64,000 nucleotides of DNA, taken from the NCBI RefSeq assembly GCF_025151215.1, contig NZ_CP102286.1, positions 4,154,001 through 4,218,000 of the forward strand, given 5' to 3'. Below are positions 7,699-16,754 of this stretch, one piece after another. The notes beneath the pieces were generated by a model. That model was not told the DNA's origin and did no database searches. It saw only the letters and a program-made list of their open reading frames with translations. A program made the translations under genes and the position numbers. Origin of the DNA: Parabacteroides merdae ATCC 43184 (GTDB lineage: Bacteria > Bacteroidota > Bacteroidia > Bacteroidales > Tannerellaceae). The stretch's first letter is position 1. The number at the start of each line of letters is the position of its first letter.

Positions 7699-10600
7699 AT
7701 GAATTTAATCTCAATTAGAAAAAAGCGGAGACCTGCAATTGCTTTATTGCTTTGTACTGGTTTGTTGGGGGCTTGTCCTCCGGATGCCGTTGCTGATGCG
7801 GGAGATAGATTGCCCGTCCCTGAAATCCAACAAAGTAAGTCGCCTGTTAAACGTACGTTAGTCGGTACTGTTACGGATGCCTCTACCGGTGAAACACTGA
7901 TCGGTGTAAATGTTATCATTAAAGGTACTACTCAAGGTACGGTGACTGATCTTGACGGAAAGTTTTCCATTGAAGTAACAGGTAAAGATGAAATCGAAAT
8001 CTCTTATATCGGTTATAAGACACAAACGATCGAAGTGGGTGACTTAGGTATCTTGAACGTTAAGATGGAGGGGGATAATGAAGTTTTGGACGAAGTCGTT
8101 GTCGTTGGTGCCGGTACTCAGAAGAAAGTATCTATTACCGGTGCGATTACGGCAACGGAAGGTATACAGCTGAAAGCTCCGACATCTTCATTGACCAGCT
8201 CACTGGCTGGTAAACTGGCTGGTGTCATTTCTACGAACAGCAGTGGTGAGCCGGGTTCTACTTCTGCGTTCTATATCCGTGGCATCAATACGTTTGGTGG
8301 TGTGGCAACTCCATTGATTTTGTTGGATGGCGTGGAAATATCGTCTGGGGACTTGAACCGTATTCCGGCAGAAAGTATCGAAAGTTTTTCGGTTTTGAAG
8401 GATGCTTCGGCGACGGCAATCTATGGTAACCGTGGTGCGAATGGCGTCATGCTTGTTACAACCAAACATGGGAAGGAAAATACAAAAGCAACGGTCAACG
8501 TGTCGGTCGAGGCTTCTTATTTCCAGCCGATGAATACACCGGAGTTTGCTGATGGACCGACATTCATGCGCACCTATAACGAGGCGCAGCAGGCGCGTAG
8601 CGCGACAGTAATTACACCACGTTATTCGGATGAGATCATTGCGGCGACAGAAAGTGGTATCAATCCGTATGTCTATCCGAATGTAGATTGGTATGACATG
8701 ATTTTCCGTAGTGGAAATTATAATCAACGTGCTAATGTGAACGTATCGGGTGGTGCGTCGCGTGTTACTTATTATATGAGTTTGCAGGCAAACCATGATA
8801 CAGGTTTGCTCAATGCTGCGGACAATTCAGCTTTCAATCCGAACATTAACCATTGGGAGTACAATTTTCAAAATAACATCAGTTATAAGTTGACGAATAC
8901 GACGACTGTCAATCTTCGTATGATGGCGCAAATCGGTAGCCAAAAGGGACCGAATAATAAGACTACTGATATCTACAAAAAGGTGATGTATGCCAATCCT
9001 GTCTCTTTCCCCGCTTATTTCCCTGGCGAAGAAGATCATATTTATTATGGTAATGCCGAAATTAAAGCTGGGGCTTACGGAGAAAACCCTTACCAATACA
9101 TGATGGGATCGTTCAGGGAAGACAACTTCAATACGCTGAATACCTCTTTGGATATCTCGCAAGACTTGGGATTTGTCACAAAAGGTTTAAGCGCAAAGGT
9201 TTTAGTGAACTTTAAAAATTGGTCAAACTCTTATTATACCCGTTCGCTATCTCCTTATTACTATCAGGTACAGCCCGATAGTTACGATCCCGAAAATGAT
9301 ACCTATGCTTTGCGACTTTTGCAAACTGGTACGGATTATATCAGCCAGTCTGACATCACTAAAGAGGCCGATCAAACATTCTATTTGGATGCCCGTTTGG
9401 ATTGGAAACGTTCGTTTGGCAAGCATAATATGACTGCCATGTTCATGTATATGATGAGAGAGTATCGTAATGGAGTCTTGCCTAATCGCAACCAGGGTTA
9501 TTCAGGACGAGCCACTTATGATTATGACAACCGCTACTTGGTAGAGTTCAATTTCGGTTACAATGGTTCCGAACGGTTGGCAAAGGAGGATCGTTTTGAG
9601 TTTTTCCCAGCCGCATCTCTCGGTTGGGTATTAAGCGGGGAGCAGTTTTGGGAGCCGATTGCCGATTATGTGGATTATTTCAAGATTAGGGGATCATACG
9701 GTTTGGTTGGTAGTGACCAGTTCAACAGTGGTGCACAACATTTTCTTTACCAAAATCAAGTAGCTATTGGGAGCGGTGCCTCTTGGCATTCGGGACTTCC
9801 CGGGCAATGGTTAAATCGTCAGGGGCATGGTTTCAATATTCTTGCCGTACAAAATGCAGGATGGGAACATGTGAAAAAGTTGGATATCGGACTTGACGCT
9901 TCGCTTTTTAACCAAGTGAACATTACATTCGATTATTTCCGTGACTACCGCGACCGTATCTTGATGAAACGTGCCAGCTTCGGAAAGCTACTCGGTTATT
10001 GGGGCAGTACGCCTTGGAGCAATATCGGCGAAGTGTTGAATACCGGTTTCGAAGTCAGTGTCAATTGGAAAAAACAATTTGGAAAAGACTGGCAAGTCGA
10101 CTTCCGTGGTAACTTCACCTATAATCGAAACGAATACAAGTTTTCTGACGAACCGAATTATCCCTATGTATGGCAAACGGAAACTAACAAACCGTTGAAT
10201 CGATTGACCGGTTATGTGGCAGAAGGGCTTTTCAGCAGTCAAGAAGAGATAAATAATTGGCCTGATCAAACACAGTTAGGTTCGAAGCCGATGCCTGGTG
10301 ATATTAAATATCGCGATATCGATGGTGATGGTGCGATCACATCCGAGGATAAGGTAATGCTTTCGCCTTACGGTGATATGCCGCGTATCCAATATGGGTT
10401 AGGATTGAACGTTCGTTGGAAGAAATTCGACTTCGGAGTCTTCTTCAATGGTTCGGCCAAACGTAAAATTATGATCAATTCCGGCTTTGCTCCATTTTTG
10501 GCTTCCGGTGGCGATGGTGGTCCGTCGGAATCTTTACCACGCAATTTGATGTCGTGGATTGCCGAGAGCCATTGGTCGGTCGACAATCCTAATCCGGATG

Positions 10601-10857
10601 CACTCTACCCGCGTTTAGGAACTTCAAATGCTGACATCGCGGGTAATATCCAACCGAGTTCTTATTGGATGCGTAACGGCAATTTCCTTCGTTTCAAAAC
10701 GTTGGAATTGGGTTATACCTTCCCGATGTGCCGCGTTTATTTCAGCGGTGATAACTTGGCCGTATTCAGTCCCTTCAAGTTGTGGGATCCGGAATTGGCT
10801 TGGAACGCTTATCCGTTGCAGCGGACTTTTAACCTGGGGGTGCAATTTACTTTCTAA
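7699..10857 (+). CDS. SusC/RagA-type TonB-linked outer membrane transporter (no STN domain)
   Basis: 1052 residues. After a signal sequence comes a carboxypeptidase-regulatory-like domain (LVGTVTDASTGETLIGVNV to DGKFSIEV, about residues 50-120). It is followed by the SusC linker VLDEVVVVGAGTQKK, a plug with YIRGINTFGG, PLILLDGVEI and SFSVLKDASATAIYGNRGAN, and a beta-barrel ending GVQFTF with a terminal Phe. It should form the active-transport barrel under the SusD lid encoded next. The signal region contains LLGAC, which resembles a lipobox; that is unusual for SusC and may be coincidence. There is no secretin/TonB N-terminal domain, so signalling to an anti-sigma factor is not expected. The promoter lies in a possible invertible segment. 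Confidence 0.93.
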   Translation: MNLISIRKKRRPAIALLLCTGLLGACPPDAVADAGDRLPVPEIQQSKSPVKRTLVGTVTDASTGETLIGVNVIIKGTTQGTVTDLDGKFSIEVTGKDEIEISYIGYKTQTIEVGDLGILNVKMEGDNEVLDEVVVVGAGTQKKVSITGAITATEGIQLKAPTSSLTSSLAGKLAGVISTNSSGEPGSTSAFYIRGINTFGGVATPLILLDGVEISSGDLNRIPAESIESFSVLKDASATAIYGNRGANGVMLVTTKHGKENTKATVNVSVEASYFQPMNTPEFADGPTFMRTYNEAQQARSATVITPRYSDEIIAATESGINPYVYPNVDWYDMIFRSGNYNQRANVNVSGGASRVTYYMSLQANHDTGLLNAADNSAFNPNINHWEYNFQNNISYKLTNTTTVNLRMMAQIGSQKGPNNKTTDIYKKVMYANPVSFPAYFPGEEDHIYYGNAEIKAGAYGENPYQYMMGSFREDNFNTLNTSLDISQDLGFVTKGLSAKVLVNFKNWSNSYYTRSLSPYYYQVQPDSYDPENDTYALRLLQTGTDYISQSDITKEADQTFYLDARLDWKRSFGKHNMTAMFMYMMREYRNGVLPNRNQGYSGRATYDYDNRYLVEFNFGYNGSERLAKEDRFEFFPAASLGWVLSGEQFWEPIADYVDYFKIRGSYGLVGSDQFNSGAQHFLYQNQVAIGSGASWHSGLPGQWLNRQGHGFNILAVQNAGWEHVKKLDIGLDASLFNQVNITFDYFRDYRDRILMKRASFGKLLGYWGSTPWSNIGEVLNTGFEVSVNWKKQFGKDWQVDFRGNFTYNRNEYKFSDEPNYPYVWQTETNKPLNRLTGYVAEGLFSSQEEINNWPDQTQLGSKPMPGDIKYRDIDGDGAITSEDKVMLSPYGDMPRIQYGLGLNVRWKKFDFGVFFNGSAKRKIMINSGFAPFLASGGDGGPSESLPRNLMSWIAESHWSVDNPNPDALYPRLGTSNADIAGNIQPSSYWMRNGNFLRFKTLELGYTFPMCRVYFSGDNLAVFSPFKLWDPELAWNAYPLQRTFNLGVQFTF

Positions 10858-10884
10858 TGTTTAATTAACTAATAGAATAACGAG

Positions 10885-12891
10885 ATGAAACTAACAAAAA
10901 ATATCAGACAATATATCAAGATAGCCTTGTCGGCCGGTCTGCTGGCATTCCCTTCTTGCAGCTATTTGGATGTCATACCACCGGCACAGCCGGATTTTGA
11001 TGACACAATGAAGGACGAGTCAGCAACTTTAGGTTTCCTTTTTACCGCTTACTCAGGTACTTCGCGATATACCTTCTGTCGAGAAAGTGATGGAGATGCT
11101 TCGTTGGCCACCGATGAATATGTCGAGCCGAAAGACTGGGACTGGAATATGCAGAAAATGTTGTACGGAACCGTTTCGGCGGCCGATGATATCGGTGACT
11201 GGGAGAATTTATATAACTACATCGGATATGTCCACTACTTTTTGGAACAGTTGGATCGTTTGAACCCGGCAGGTGTGACAGAGGAGGAGAAGGCACAATA
11301 CCGTGCCGAATGCTGGTTTCTCGAAGCATATTATCATTTCAAAGTATTGCAAAACTATGGGCCTTGTCCTATCATCGAAACAAAGGTAGATCAAAACATC
11401 CTTCCGTCCGAAATTCCGGGGCGTTCGCATTTTGATTATTGTGTAGATTGGATTGTCGGAAAATTAGATGCGGCAGCCGAAGTTTTACCGGCAACACAGA
11501 CAACTGAAAATTTAAGCCGTGCAGATGCCACTATCTGCAAAAGTTTGAAAGCTCGTGTGCTGCTCTATGCTGCTTCTCCTCTTTGGAACGGTTCATTTGT
11601 TTATCCGAACTGGCGGAACACAAATTATGAGACACCGGGCTATGGAATGGAGTTGGTTAGCAATAAATATGATCCTGCCAAGTGGGAACGTGCTCTGACG
11701 GCTTGTAAGGAGGCGTTAACAGCTGCTGAAGCTGCCGGATATAAATTGTTCGATCTTGAAGCTTCTGAAGCAAAGGCTGCTATTGATAAAGTACCGCTTC
11801 CATTCATTCCGGGGAAAGAAGAGGATACGGAGGAAAATGAATTGTTCAAAAAGCAAGTTCGAATGCTCCAGTATATGATTACGGCGCATGAAGGGTTTAG
11901 TAATAAGGAAATTATTTGGGCTATCAATCCTCAGTATGGTGATGGTAATGATGCGAATGATGTTGGTTGCGGTCGTTCGAAATCGCGGCTTCCGAACCGA
12001 CTTGTCAAAAAGAGTGACGGTTCGTGGGCCGGAGGCTATCATGGGACTGCACCTACTTGGGCGGCTGTAAACCGTTTCTATACGGAAAACGGTCTTCCTC
12101 CTGCTAAAGATCCGGATTTCTATTTGCAAAGCGAGTGGCTGACACGTTACTATGAGGGAGCTTCCAGTCCGGAGTTGTCGAAAGATCAATTGGATAGCGA
12201 GGAAATTAAGAATGATATTGTCAAGTTTAATGTTGGTCGTGAACCGCGTTACTATGCGTGGATTGCCTATGACGGTTGTGAGTATATGCCGTTAATCAAC
12301 AACAATAACCCATTATGGCTGAACTTGAAGAATTCCAATACGAATGGTTATTCACTTTCTAATACGCGTAATGCAACAGGTACCGGTTTCTTGAATAAGA
12401 AATTCATCGTGCCGAACGGGGTATATCTGTCTTCCGGATCCACTTCAGGTGACAAGTTCCGGATCATTCTGATTCGTATGGCGGAATTGTATTTGAATTT
12501 GGCTGAATGTTATGCAGCATTAGATCGTACAGATGAAGCGTTAGAGAACCTGAATGTTATTCGGGAACGGGCCGGTGTACGTAAGTTGACTACAGCTGAT
12601 CTTTCGACCATGTCACTGATGGAATGGGTCCGTAATGAACGGGCAATCGAACTGCATGCCGAAGGTCACCGATATTATGACGTCCGTCGCTGGCGTATTG
12701 CCGACCAAGTAATGCAGCCCTCCGAATTTAAAGGGCTGAATGGAATGACTGTCAATCCTTCATTTGAGGAGTTCAATCAAATCGTGCCAATCGACCAGCC
12801 GATCCAATGGAACGTCAGACAGTATTTGGTTCCGATCAAGAATAGTGAATTGTACAGTGATCCTCAGTTGGTGCAAGCTCCTGGTTATTAA
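10885..12891 (+). CDS. SusD/RagB-type glycan-binding lipoprotein
   Basis: 668 residues, 27 bp behind the SusC gene and clearly co-transcribed. The signal peptide ends in FPSCSYLD, with Cys near residue 27 as the lipid site. The sequence has the SusD helical TPR-like core: AQYRAECWFLEAYYHFKVLQNYG near the N-terminus, and RMAELYLNLAECYAALDRTDEALENLNVIRERAG with the following WVRNERAIELHAEGHRYYDVRRW at the C-terminal end. It sits on the outer surface, captures the ligand and closes over the SusC barrel. The substrate cannot be inferred because no enzymes are encoded nearby. Confidence 0.93.
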   Translation: MKLTKNIRQYIKIALSAGLLAFPSCSYLDVIPPAQPDFDDTMKDESATLGFLFTAYSGTSRYTFCRESDGDASLATDEYVEPKDWDWNMQKMLYGTVSAADDIGDWENLYNYIGYVHYFLEQLDRLNPAGVTEEEKAQYRAECWFLEAYYHFKVLQNYGPCPIIETKVDQNILPSEIPGRSHFDYCVDWIVGKLDAAAEVLPATQTTENLSRADATICKSLKARVLLYAASPLWNGSFVYPNWRNTNYETPGYGMELVSNKYDPAKWERALTACKEALTAAEAAGYKLFDLEASEAKAAIDKVPLPFIPGKEEDTEENELFKKQVRMLQYMITAHEGFSNKEIIWAINPQYGDGNDANDVGCGRSKSRLPNRLVKKSDGSWAGGYHGTAPTWAAVNRFYTENGLPPAKDPDFYLQSEWLTRYYEGASSPELSKDQLDSEEIKNDIVKFNVGREPRYYAWIAYDGCEYMPLINNNNPLWLNLKNSNTNGYSLSNTRNATGTGFLNKKFIVPNGVYLSSGSTSGDKFRIILIRMAELYLNLAECYAALDRTDEALENLNVIRERAGVRKLTTADLSTMSLMEWVRNERAIELHAEGHRYYDVRRWRIADQVMQPSEFKGLNGMTVNPSFEEFNQIVPIDQPIQWNVRQYLVPIKNSELYSDPQLVQAPGY

Positions 12892-12908
12892 TCTAAAAAA
12901 CGAATTGT

Positions 12909-14237
12909 ATGAAAGTGAATTATATAGGAATTGCATGTCTGGCTGTTCTTTTGTTGACAGCTTGTGACGAGTCGAAATATGAATTGGAAAACTTAGTGCC
13001 GGAAGAATATCACAAAGTGCTTTATATTAATAAATCCGGTACGCAGGAGCTCACTCTTTACAATACGGGAGAGCTTAATACTTATGCTTTCTCCGTTTAT
13101 AAGGGGGGGAGTGATCCGTCATTGACGGCAAGCGGGGAAATAGCCGTTCACTCGCAAGAGGAAGTCGATGTACTTTATGGCACGGACTATCGGATAATCC
13201 CTTCAGGTTCTTATTCGATGGACACCGATCGATTGGATTTTGCGTCGGAGGAACGTAGTAAAGTCGTTACGCTTTCGTTGTCGACAGATTTGATCGGTGC
13301 GGCGATGGAGGCGAATCCGGAAGCGACTTATGTGCTTCCGCTTTACCTGACGAGCGAGAAGGACTCGGTCAATGCCGATAAAAGTGAATTGTTTATCCGG
13401 ATAACAGATGTGTTGACCCCGGCTATGGGGTTCACGGATACCGACATTCAGCCATTGTCTTACACATATGGATTCAACACGGAGTCAGTTGAAGTCGGTT
13501 TCGGTTTGGATACGGACAACAATTGGGATGTAGAATGTCAGTTTGTCGTAGATCCCGGATATGTTACAGCTTATAACGCAGAGAACGGCACAGCTTATAA
13601 GCTGTTTCCGGAAGGGAACTATTCATTCGAAGATGTTGTCACCTTGCCTACGGGGACGAGCACGACCGATTTGGCGGTGACGCTCAACGGCAACGGATTG
13701 ACTCCGGGAGAATATATGTTACCTATTCGTTTGGATAATGTTTCGCTGTTCAATATTGCTGAAAACGCCGTCTACCCGTTGGTAGTTCGGGTTGTCGGAA
13801 TCAAGTTGGATCGTGCGGGCTGGAGTATACAAGCTAATACGGAAGAACGGACCGGAGAAGGTATCGGAAACGGTGTGGCGACATGTTTGCTGGATGGGCA
13901 ATTATCGACTTTCTGGCATTCACAATGGAGTGGCGGATCGATTCCACTTCCGCATGAAATCGTTGTGGATATGAAGAAGGAAACAACTTTGACCAACATC
14001 AGCTTGACTGAAAGGCAGCATGATAGCTACCGGGATGTGAAGGGTGGTGAATTTTTTGTCAGTTCAGATAAGCTCAATTGGACAGCAGTCGGTGCATTTG
14101 AAGCGCAGAAGGTACTCGAAGAGCAAATCTTCAGCATCACACCGACAAAGGGACGCTATTTTAAGATAAAAATTACTGATAGTTATCGTGCAAGTAATTC
14201 GTCGTTGGCTGAAATCCATGCTTATGGAATAGATTGA
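12909..14237 (+). CDS. DUF1735 surface lipoprotein with C-terminal F5/8 type C (discoidin) domain
   Basis: 442 residues, 18 bp after the SusD gene. The signal peptide ends in LLLTAC with an acidic DES following. The N-terminal half contains two DUF1735-like beta modules (residues about 25-160 and 180-300), with characteristic phrases such as ATYVLPLYLTSEKDSVN and YMLPIRLDNVS. The C-terminal 140 residues look like a discoidin fold (CLLDGQLSTFWHSQW, PHEIVVDMKKETTLTNISLTERQ, GRYFKIKITDS). Proteins of this type are surface glycan-binding companions of SusC/SusD pairs. It is the last clear gene of the locus, and no glycosidase follows. Confidence 0.85.
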   Translation: MKVNYIGIACLAVLLLTACDESKYELENLVPEEYHKVLYINKSGTQELTLYNTGELNTYAFSVYKGGSDPSLTASGEIAVHSQEEVDVLYGTDYRIIPSGSYSMDTDRLDFASEERSKVVTLSLSTDLIGAAMEANPEATYVLPLYLTSEKDSVNADKSELFIRITDVLTPAMGFTDTDIQPLSYTYGFNTESVEVGFGLDTDNNWDVECQFVVDPGYVTAYNAENGTAYKLFPEGNYSFEDVVTLPTGTSTTDLAVTLNGNGLTPGEYMLPIRLDNVSLFNIAENAVYPLVVRVVGIKLDRAGWSIQANTEERTGEGIGNGVATCLLDGQLSTFWHSQWSGGSIPLPHEIVVDMKKETTLTNISLTERQHDSYRDVKGGEFFVSSDKLNWTAVGAFEAQKVLEEQIFSITPTKGRYFKIKITDSYRASNSSLAEIHAYGID

Positions 14238-14252
14238 TTTTGCTTTTTAGGA

Positions 14253-14468
14253 GTGTTGCTGTTTTATTGGATTTATTCAAAAAATGGAAGAGGAAAATTT
14301 GTTGTTGAAGAGAGGAAGCTTCTTATTCGCGGTAGTTTTTGTCTTTCAGTTATTTGGGCAATACTCTTTTTTGTGATAACTGTTACAATGTTTCTTTCAT
14401 TAGCTTTCATGGGGAAATATATGTATCAACTTGTTGAACCTATGTCCCGAATGGTGTTTGGCGAATGA
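14253..14468 (+). CDS. Possible small membrane protein
   Basis: A 71-codon frame with a GTG start directly behind an AGGAG-like sequence, 15 bp after the DUF1735 gene and in the same frame. It has one strongly hydrophobic segment around residues 28-55 and a short charged tail. I recognise no family. A different frame starting at 14284 encodes only 30 residues. It could be a small inner-membrane protein or chance coding, and the evidence is weak. Confidence 0.35.
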   Translation: MLLFYWIYSKNGRGKFVVEERKLLIRGSFCLSVIWAILFFVITVTMFLSLAFMGKYMYQLVEPMSRMVFGE

Positions 14469-14490
14469 TGAATTATATAAAAATTGTTGG

Positions 14491-14525
14491 CCGGGAGAGG
14501 CTGAATCGGGTTCGGTTTCTCCCGG
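14491..14525 (-). terminator. Intrinsic terminator of the response-regulator remnant
   Basis: CCGGGAGA pairs with TCTCCCGG, and the stem extends inward with several wobble pairs to CTGAA/TTCGG. On the minus strand a T-run (14480-14484) follows after a few bases. It lies 13 nt past the stop at 14538, which suggests the remnant is still a transcription unit. Confidence 0.55.
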
Positions 14526-14537
14526 TTGGGTTGTCCG

Positions 14538-14732
14538 TCAGGAATCCAATTGGTATCCAATACAGGGATGTGTACTGATATGAATGTGTTCGTCTGACCG
14601 GAATTTTTTGCGGAATTGCGAGATGACATTGTTCAGGCTTTCTTCGCTCGAATCGTTTCCAACCAAGGCTTGTGTAATCAAATTCCCTAAGATCTGATCG
14701 TCTTCGATGTATATGAGTTTGCTGTTCGTCAT
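14538..14732 (-). pseudogene. Internally deleted OmpR-type response regulator
   Basis: A 64-residue open frame that joins the two ends of a response regulator. Residues 1-24 (KLIYIEDDQILGNLITQALV) match the start of a receiver domain, including the paired acidic residues after the first strand. Residues about 25-64 (SLNNVISQFRKKFRSDEHIH and the following ISTHPCIGYQL) match the end of a winged-helix DNA-binding domain, where ..LRKKL..D..I.I.T..GIGY.L is usual. Some 150 or more residues between them are missing, including the phospho-acceptor Asp and most of the winged helix, yet the frame is kept. It cannot be a working regulator as it stands. A palindrome lies just upstream and a terminator just downstream. 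No partner kinase is adjacent. Confidence 0.65.
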
Positions 14733-14769
14733 TTTCCTTTTTTTGTTTCAGAGAGCAAGATAGTAAAAA

Positions 14770-14790
14770 CATCCTATATGATATAGGATG
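14770..14790. promoter_or_regulatory. 21-bp palindrome, operator-like
   Basis: CATCCTATAT and its exact reverse complement flank a single G. It lies 38-58 bp upstream of the response-regulator remnant and 45-65 bp upstream of the ddh -33 box, between the two divergent genes. The symmetry and length suit a dimeric repressor or regulator site. Confidence 0.6.
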
Positions 14791-14834
14791 AGGGAACCTC
14801 TTTTCATTTTAAACAAAAACAACATACCCCTCTC

Positions 14835-14864
14835 TTGTCAATCCCCTAATTATAACTACTTTTG
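14835..14864 (+). promoter_or_regulatory. Promoter of ddh
   Basis: A -33 TTG (14835-14837), a 19-bp spacer and TACTTTTG (14857-14864) match the Bacteroidales consensus. Initiation is expected near 14868, about 25 nt before the ATG. Confidence 0.8.
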
Positions 14865-14892
14865 TGGCTGAAGAAAAAGTAAAAACTAAAGT

Positions 14893-15789
14893 ATGAAGAA
14901 GATTAGAGCTGCCATTGTTGGATATGGCAATATTGGAAAGTATGTATTGGAGGCCCTGGAAGCTGCTCCCGATTTTGAAGTAGCAGGTGTTGTACGTCGT
15001 AATCCGAATGATATTCCGGATGAATTGAAAGGATATGCCGTCACTGATACTATCACGAAGTTGGATAAAGTGGATGTAGCTGTTCTGGCAACTCCGACAC
15101 GTAGCGTAGAGACTTACGCCAAAGAAATACTTTCTTTAGGCATCAATACGGTGGATAGTTTCGATATCCACGGAGGTATTGTCGATCTGCGCCGTTCGCT
15201 TGATGCTGTAGCGAAAGCTCATAATACCGTTGCTGTCATCTCTGCCGGATGGGATCCGGGAAGCGACTCAATCGTTCGTGCTTTGTTGCAGGCGATCGTT
15301 CCGAAAGGAATTACATATACGAATTTCGGACCGGGCATGAGCATGGGACATACCGTTGCCGTGAAAGCCATCGAAGGTGTAAAGGCGGCTTTGTCCATGA
15401 CAATCCCGATGGGTACAGGCGTTCATCGTCGTATGGTTTATATCGAAGTGGAAGAAGGATATGATTTTGAGAAAGTAGCTGCTGCCATCAAGGCGGACGA
15501 CTATTTTGTGCACGACGAAACGCATGTGATCCAGGTTGACTGCGTGGACGACCTGAAAGATATGGGACATGGCGTGAATCTTGTTCGTAAAGGTGTTTCC
15601 GGTAAAACGCAGAACCAGTTGATCGAATTCGACATGAAGATCAACAACCCGGCTCTTACTGCCCAGATATTGGTTTGTGTTGCCCGTGCAAGTTTCAAAC
15701 AGCAGCCAGGTGCCTACACGATGATCGAATTGCCGGTGATCGATATGCTTTATGGCGAAAGAGAAGACTTAATAAAAAAATTGGTTTAA
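14893..15789 (+). CDS. ddh: meso-diaminopimelate dehydrogenase
   Basis: 298 residues, cytoplasmic. The start MKKIRAAIVGYGNIGKYVLE is a dinucleotide-binding GxGxxGxxV fold. SFDIHGGIVDLRRSLDAVAK, SAGWDPGSDSIVRAL and NFGPGMSMGHTVAVK are hallmark segments of the NADPH-dependent enzyme that makes meso-diaminopimelate from tetrahydrodipicolinate and ammonia in one step. The product supplies lysine and peptidoglycan. Length and motifs agree with the family. It has its own promoter. lgt follows about 100 bp downstream, separated by short repeated AATTGACA-type sequence. Confidence 0.93.
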   Translation: MKKIRAAIVGYGNIGKYVLEALEAAPDFEVAGVVRRNPNDIPDELKGYAVTDTITKLDKVDVAVLATPTRSVETYAKEILSLGINTVDSFDIHGGIVDLRRSLDAVAKAHNTVAVISAGWDPGSDSIVRALLQAIVPKGITYTNFGPGMSMGHTVAVKAIEGVKAALSMTIPMGTGVHRRMVYIEVEEGYDFEKVAAAIKADDYFVHDETHVIQVDCVDDLKDMGHGVNLVRKGVSGKTQNQLIEFDMKINNPALTAQILVCVARASFKQQPGAYTMIELPVIDMLYGEREDLIKKLV

Positions 15790-15884
15790 ATGAATTGACA
15801 GTGGATAATTGACAGTTAGGGAAGGAGCCTCATTCTCTTAAATTGCCAGTTGTCCATTGTCAATTATCAATTGATGTAATAATT
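15789..15884. repeat. AT-rich spacer with short direct and inverted AATTGACA repeats
   Basis: The ddh-lgt spacer contains AATTGACA twice and related units in the opposite orientation (TTGTCAATTATCAATT), so it can fold as an imperfect hairpin. Similar low-complexity units occur in other spacers of this window (16719-16754, 17940-17963, 37360-37383). Confidence 0.5.
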
Positions 15885-16718
15885 ATGCTTGATTTTATTA
15901 CCTGGACGGCTGACCCCGCCATCTTTTCCATCGGTTCGCGTGAGATACGCTGGTACGGACTGGCGTTTGCCATCGGTTTCCTGATCGGTTACAAGATCGT
16001 GGAAAAGATGTGGAAAAGAGAGAAACTCAATCCGGCATGGATCGATTCCCTGCTGATTTATACGATGTTGGGAACAGTTATCGGTGCCCGTTTGGGGCAT
16101 TGTCTGTTTTATGCACCGGATTATTATCTGGCGAATCCGCTCGAAATTCTGAAGGTTTGGGAGGGTGGACTTGCCAGTCATGGGGGAACGTTGGGTATAA
16201 TCATCGCCATCTATTTTTATTCTAAGCGGGTTAGCCATCGGAGCATGCTTTGGACATTCGACAAACTGGTGGTCCCTACCGGCCTTGTGGCTGCTATGAT
16301 CCGATTGGGAAACCTGATGAATCATGAAATATACGGACATCCGACAGATCTGCCCTGGGGGTTTCGTTTTATTGAAAACCTGCATGCTTGGAAAAGAGGA
16401 GCAGCTCCCGTTTTTACCGCTCCCAGTCATCCTACACAACTTTATGAAGCCGCCAGCTATTTGGTGACTTTCGTTATTTGTATGTGGCTCTACTTCAAAA
16501 AAGATGCCTGGAAGAAGGAGGGGCTTATCTTCGGTGTATTTATGATTTGCGTATTCGGTTCGCGCTTCTTCATTGAGTTTTTGAAAAACGATCAGGAAGA
16601 GTTCGAGGCTGATATGATGCTGAATATGGGGCAATGGCTCAGTATTCCGTTCGTTTTGGCCGGTATCTACTTCGTATGGCGTGCCATGCGGCTTGGAAAA
16701 GGAATGAAGAAGATTTGA
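15885..16718 (+). CDS. lgt: Phosphatidylglycerol--prolipoprotein diacylglyceryl transferase
   Basis: 277 residues with about seven membrane segments. It transfers diacylglycerol from phosphatidylglycerol to the lipobox Cys of prolipoproteins in the inner membrane, the first step of lipoprotein maturation. Family marks are IRWYGLAFAIGFLIGYKI, GARLGHCLFY, EGGLASHGGTLG, RLGNLMNHEIYG, HPTQLYEA and GSRFFIEFLKN, including the conserved Arg, His and Tyr of the signature. An upstream in-frame start at 15843 would translate spacer repeats, so the ATG at 15885 is chosen. The window encodes many lipoprotein substrates for it. Confidence 0.94.
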   Translation: MLDFITWTADPAIFSIGSREIRWYGLAFAIGFLIGYKIVEKMWKREKLNPAWIDSLLIYTMLGTVIGARLGHCLFYAPDYYLANPLEILKVWEGGLASHGGTLGIIIAIYFYSKRVSHRSMLWTFDKLVVPTGLVAAMIRLGNLMNHEIYGHPTDLPWGFRFIENLHAWKRGAAPVFTAPSHPTQLYEAASYLVTFVICMWLYFKKDAWKKEGLIFGVFMICVFGSRFFIEFLKNDQEEFEADMMLNMGQWLSIPFVLAGIYFVWRAMRLGKGMKKI

Positions 16719-16754
16719 TTTTTGATTTTCAACTTTTAATTTTTAATTTTCAAA

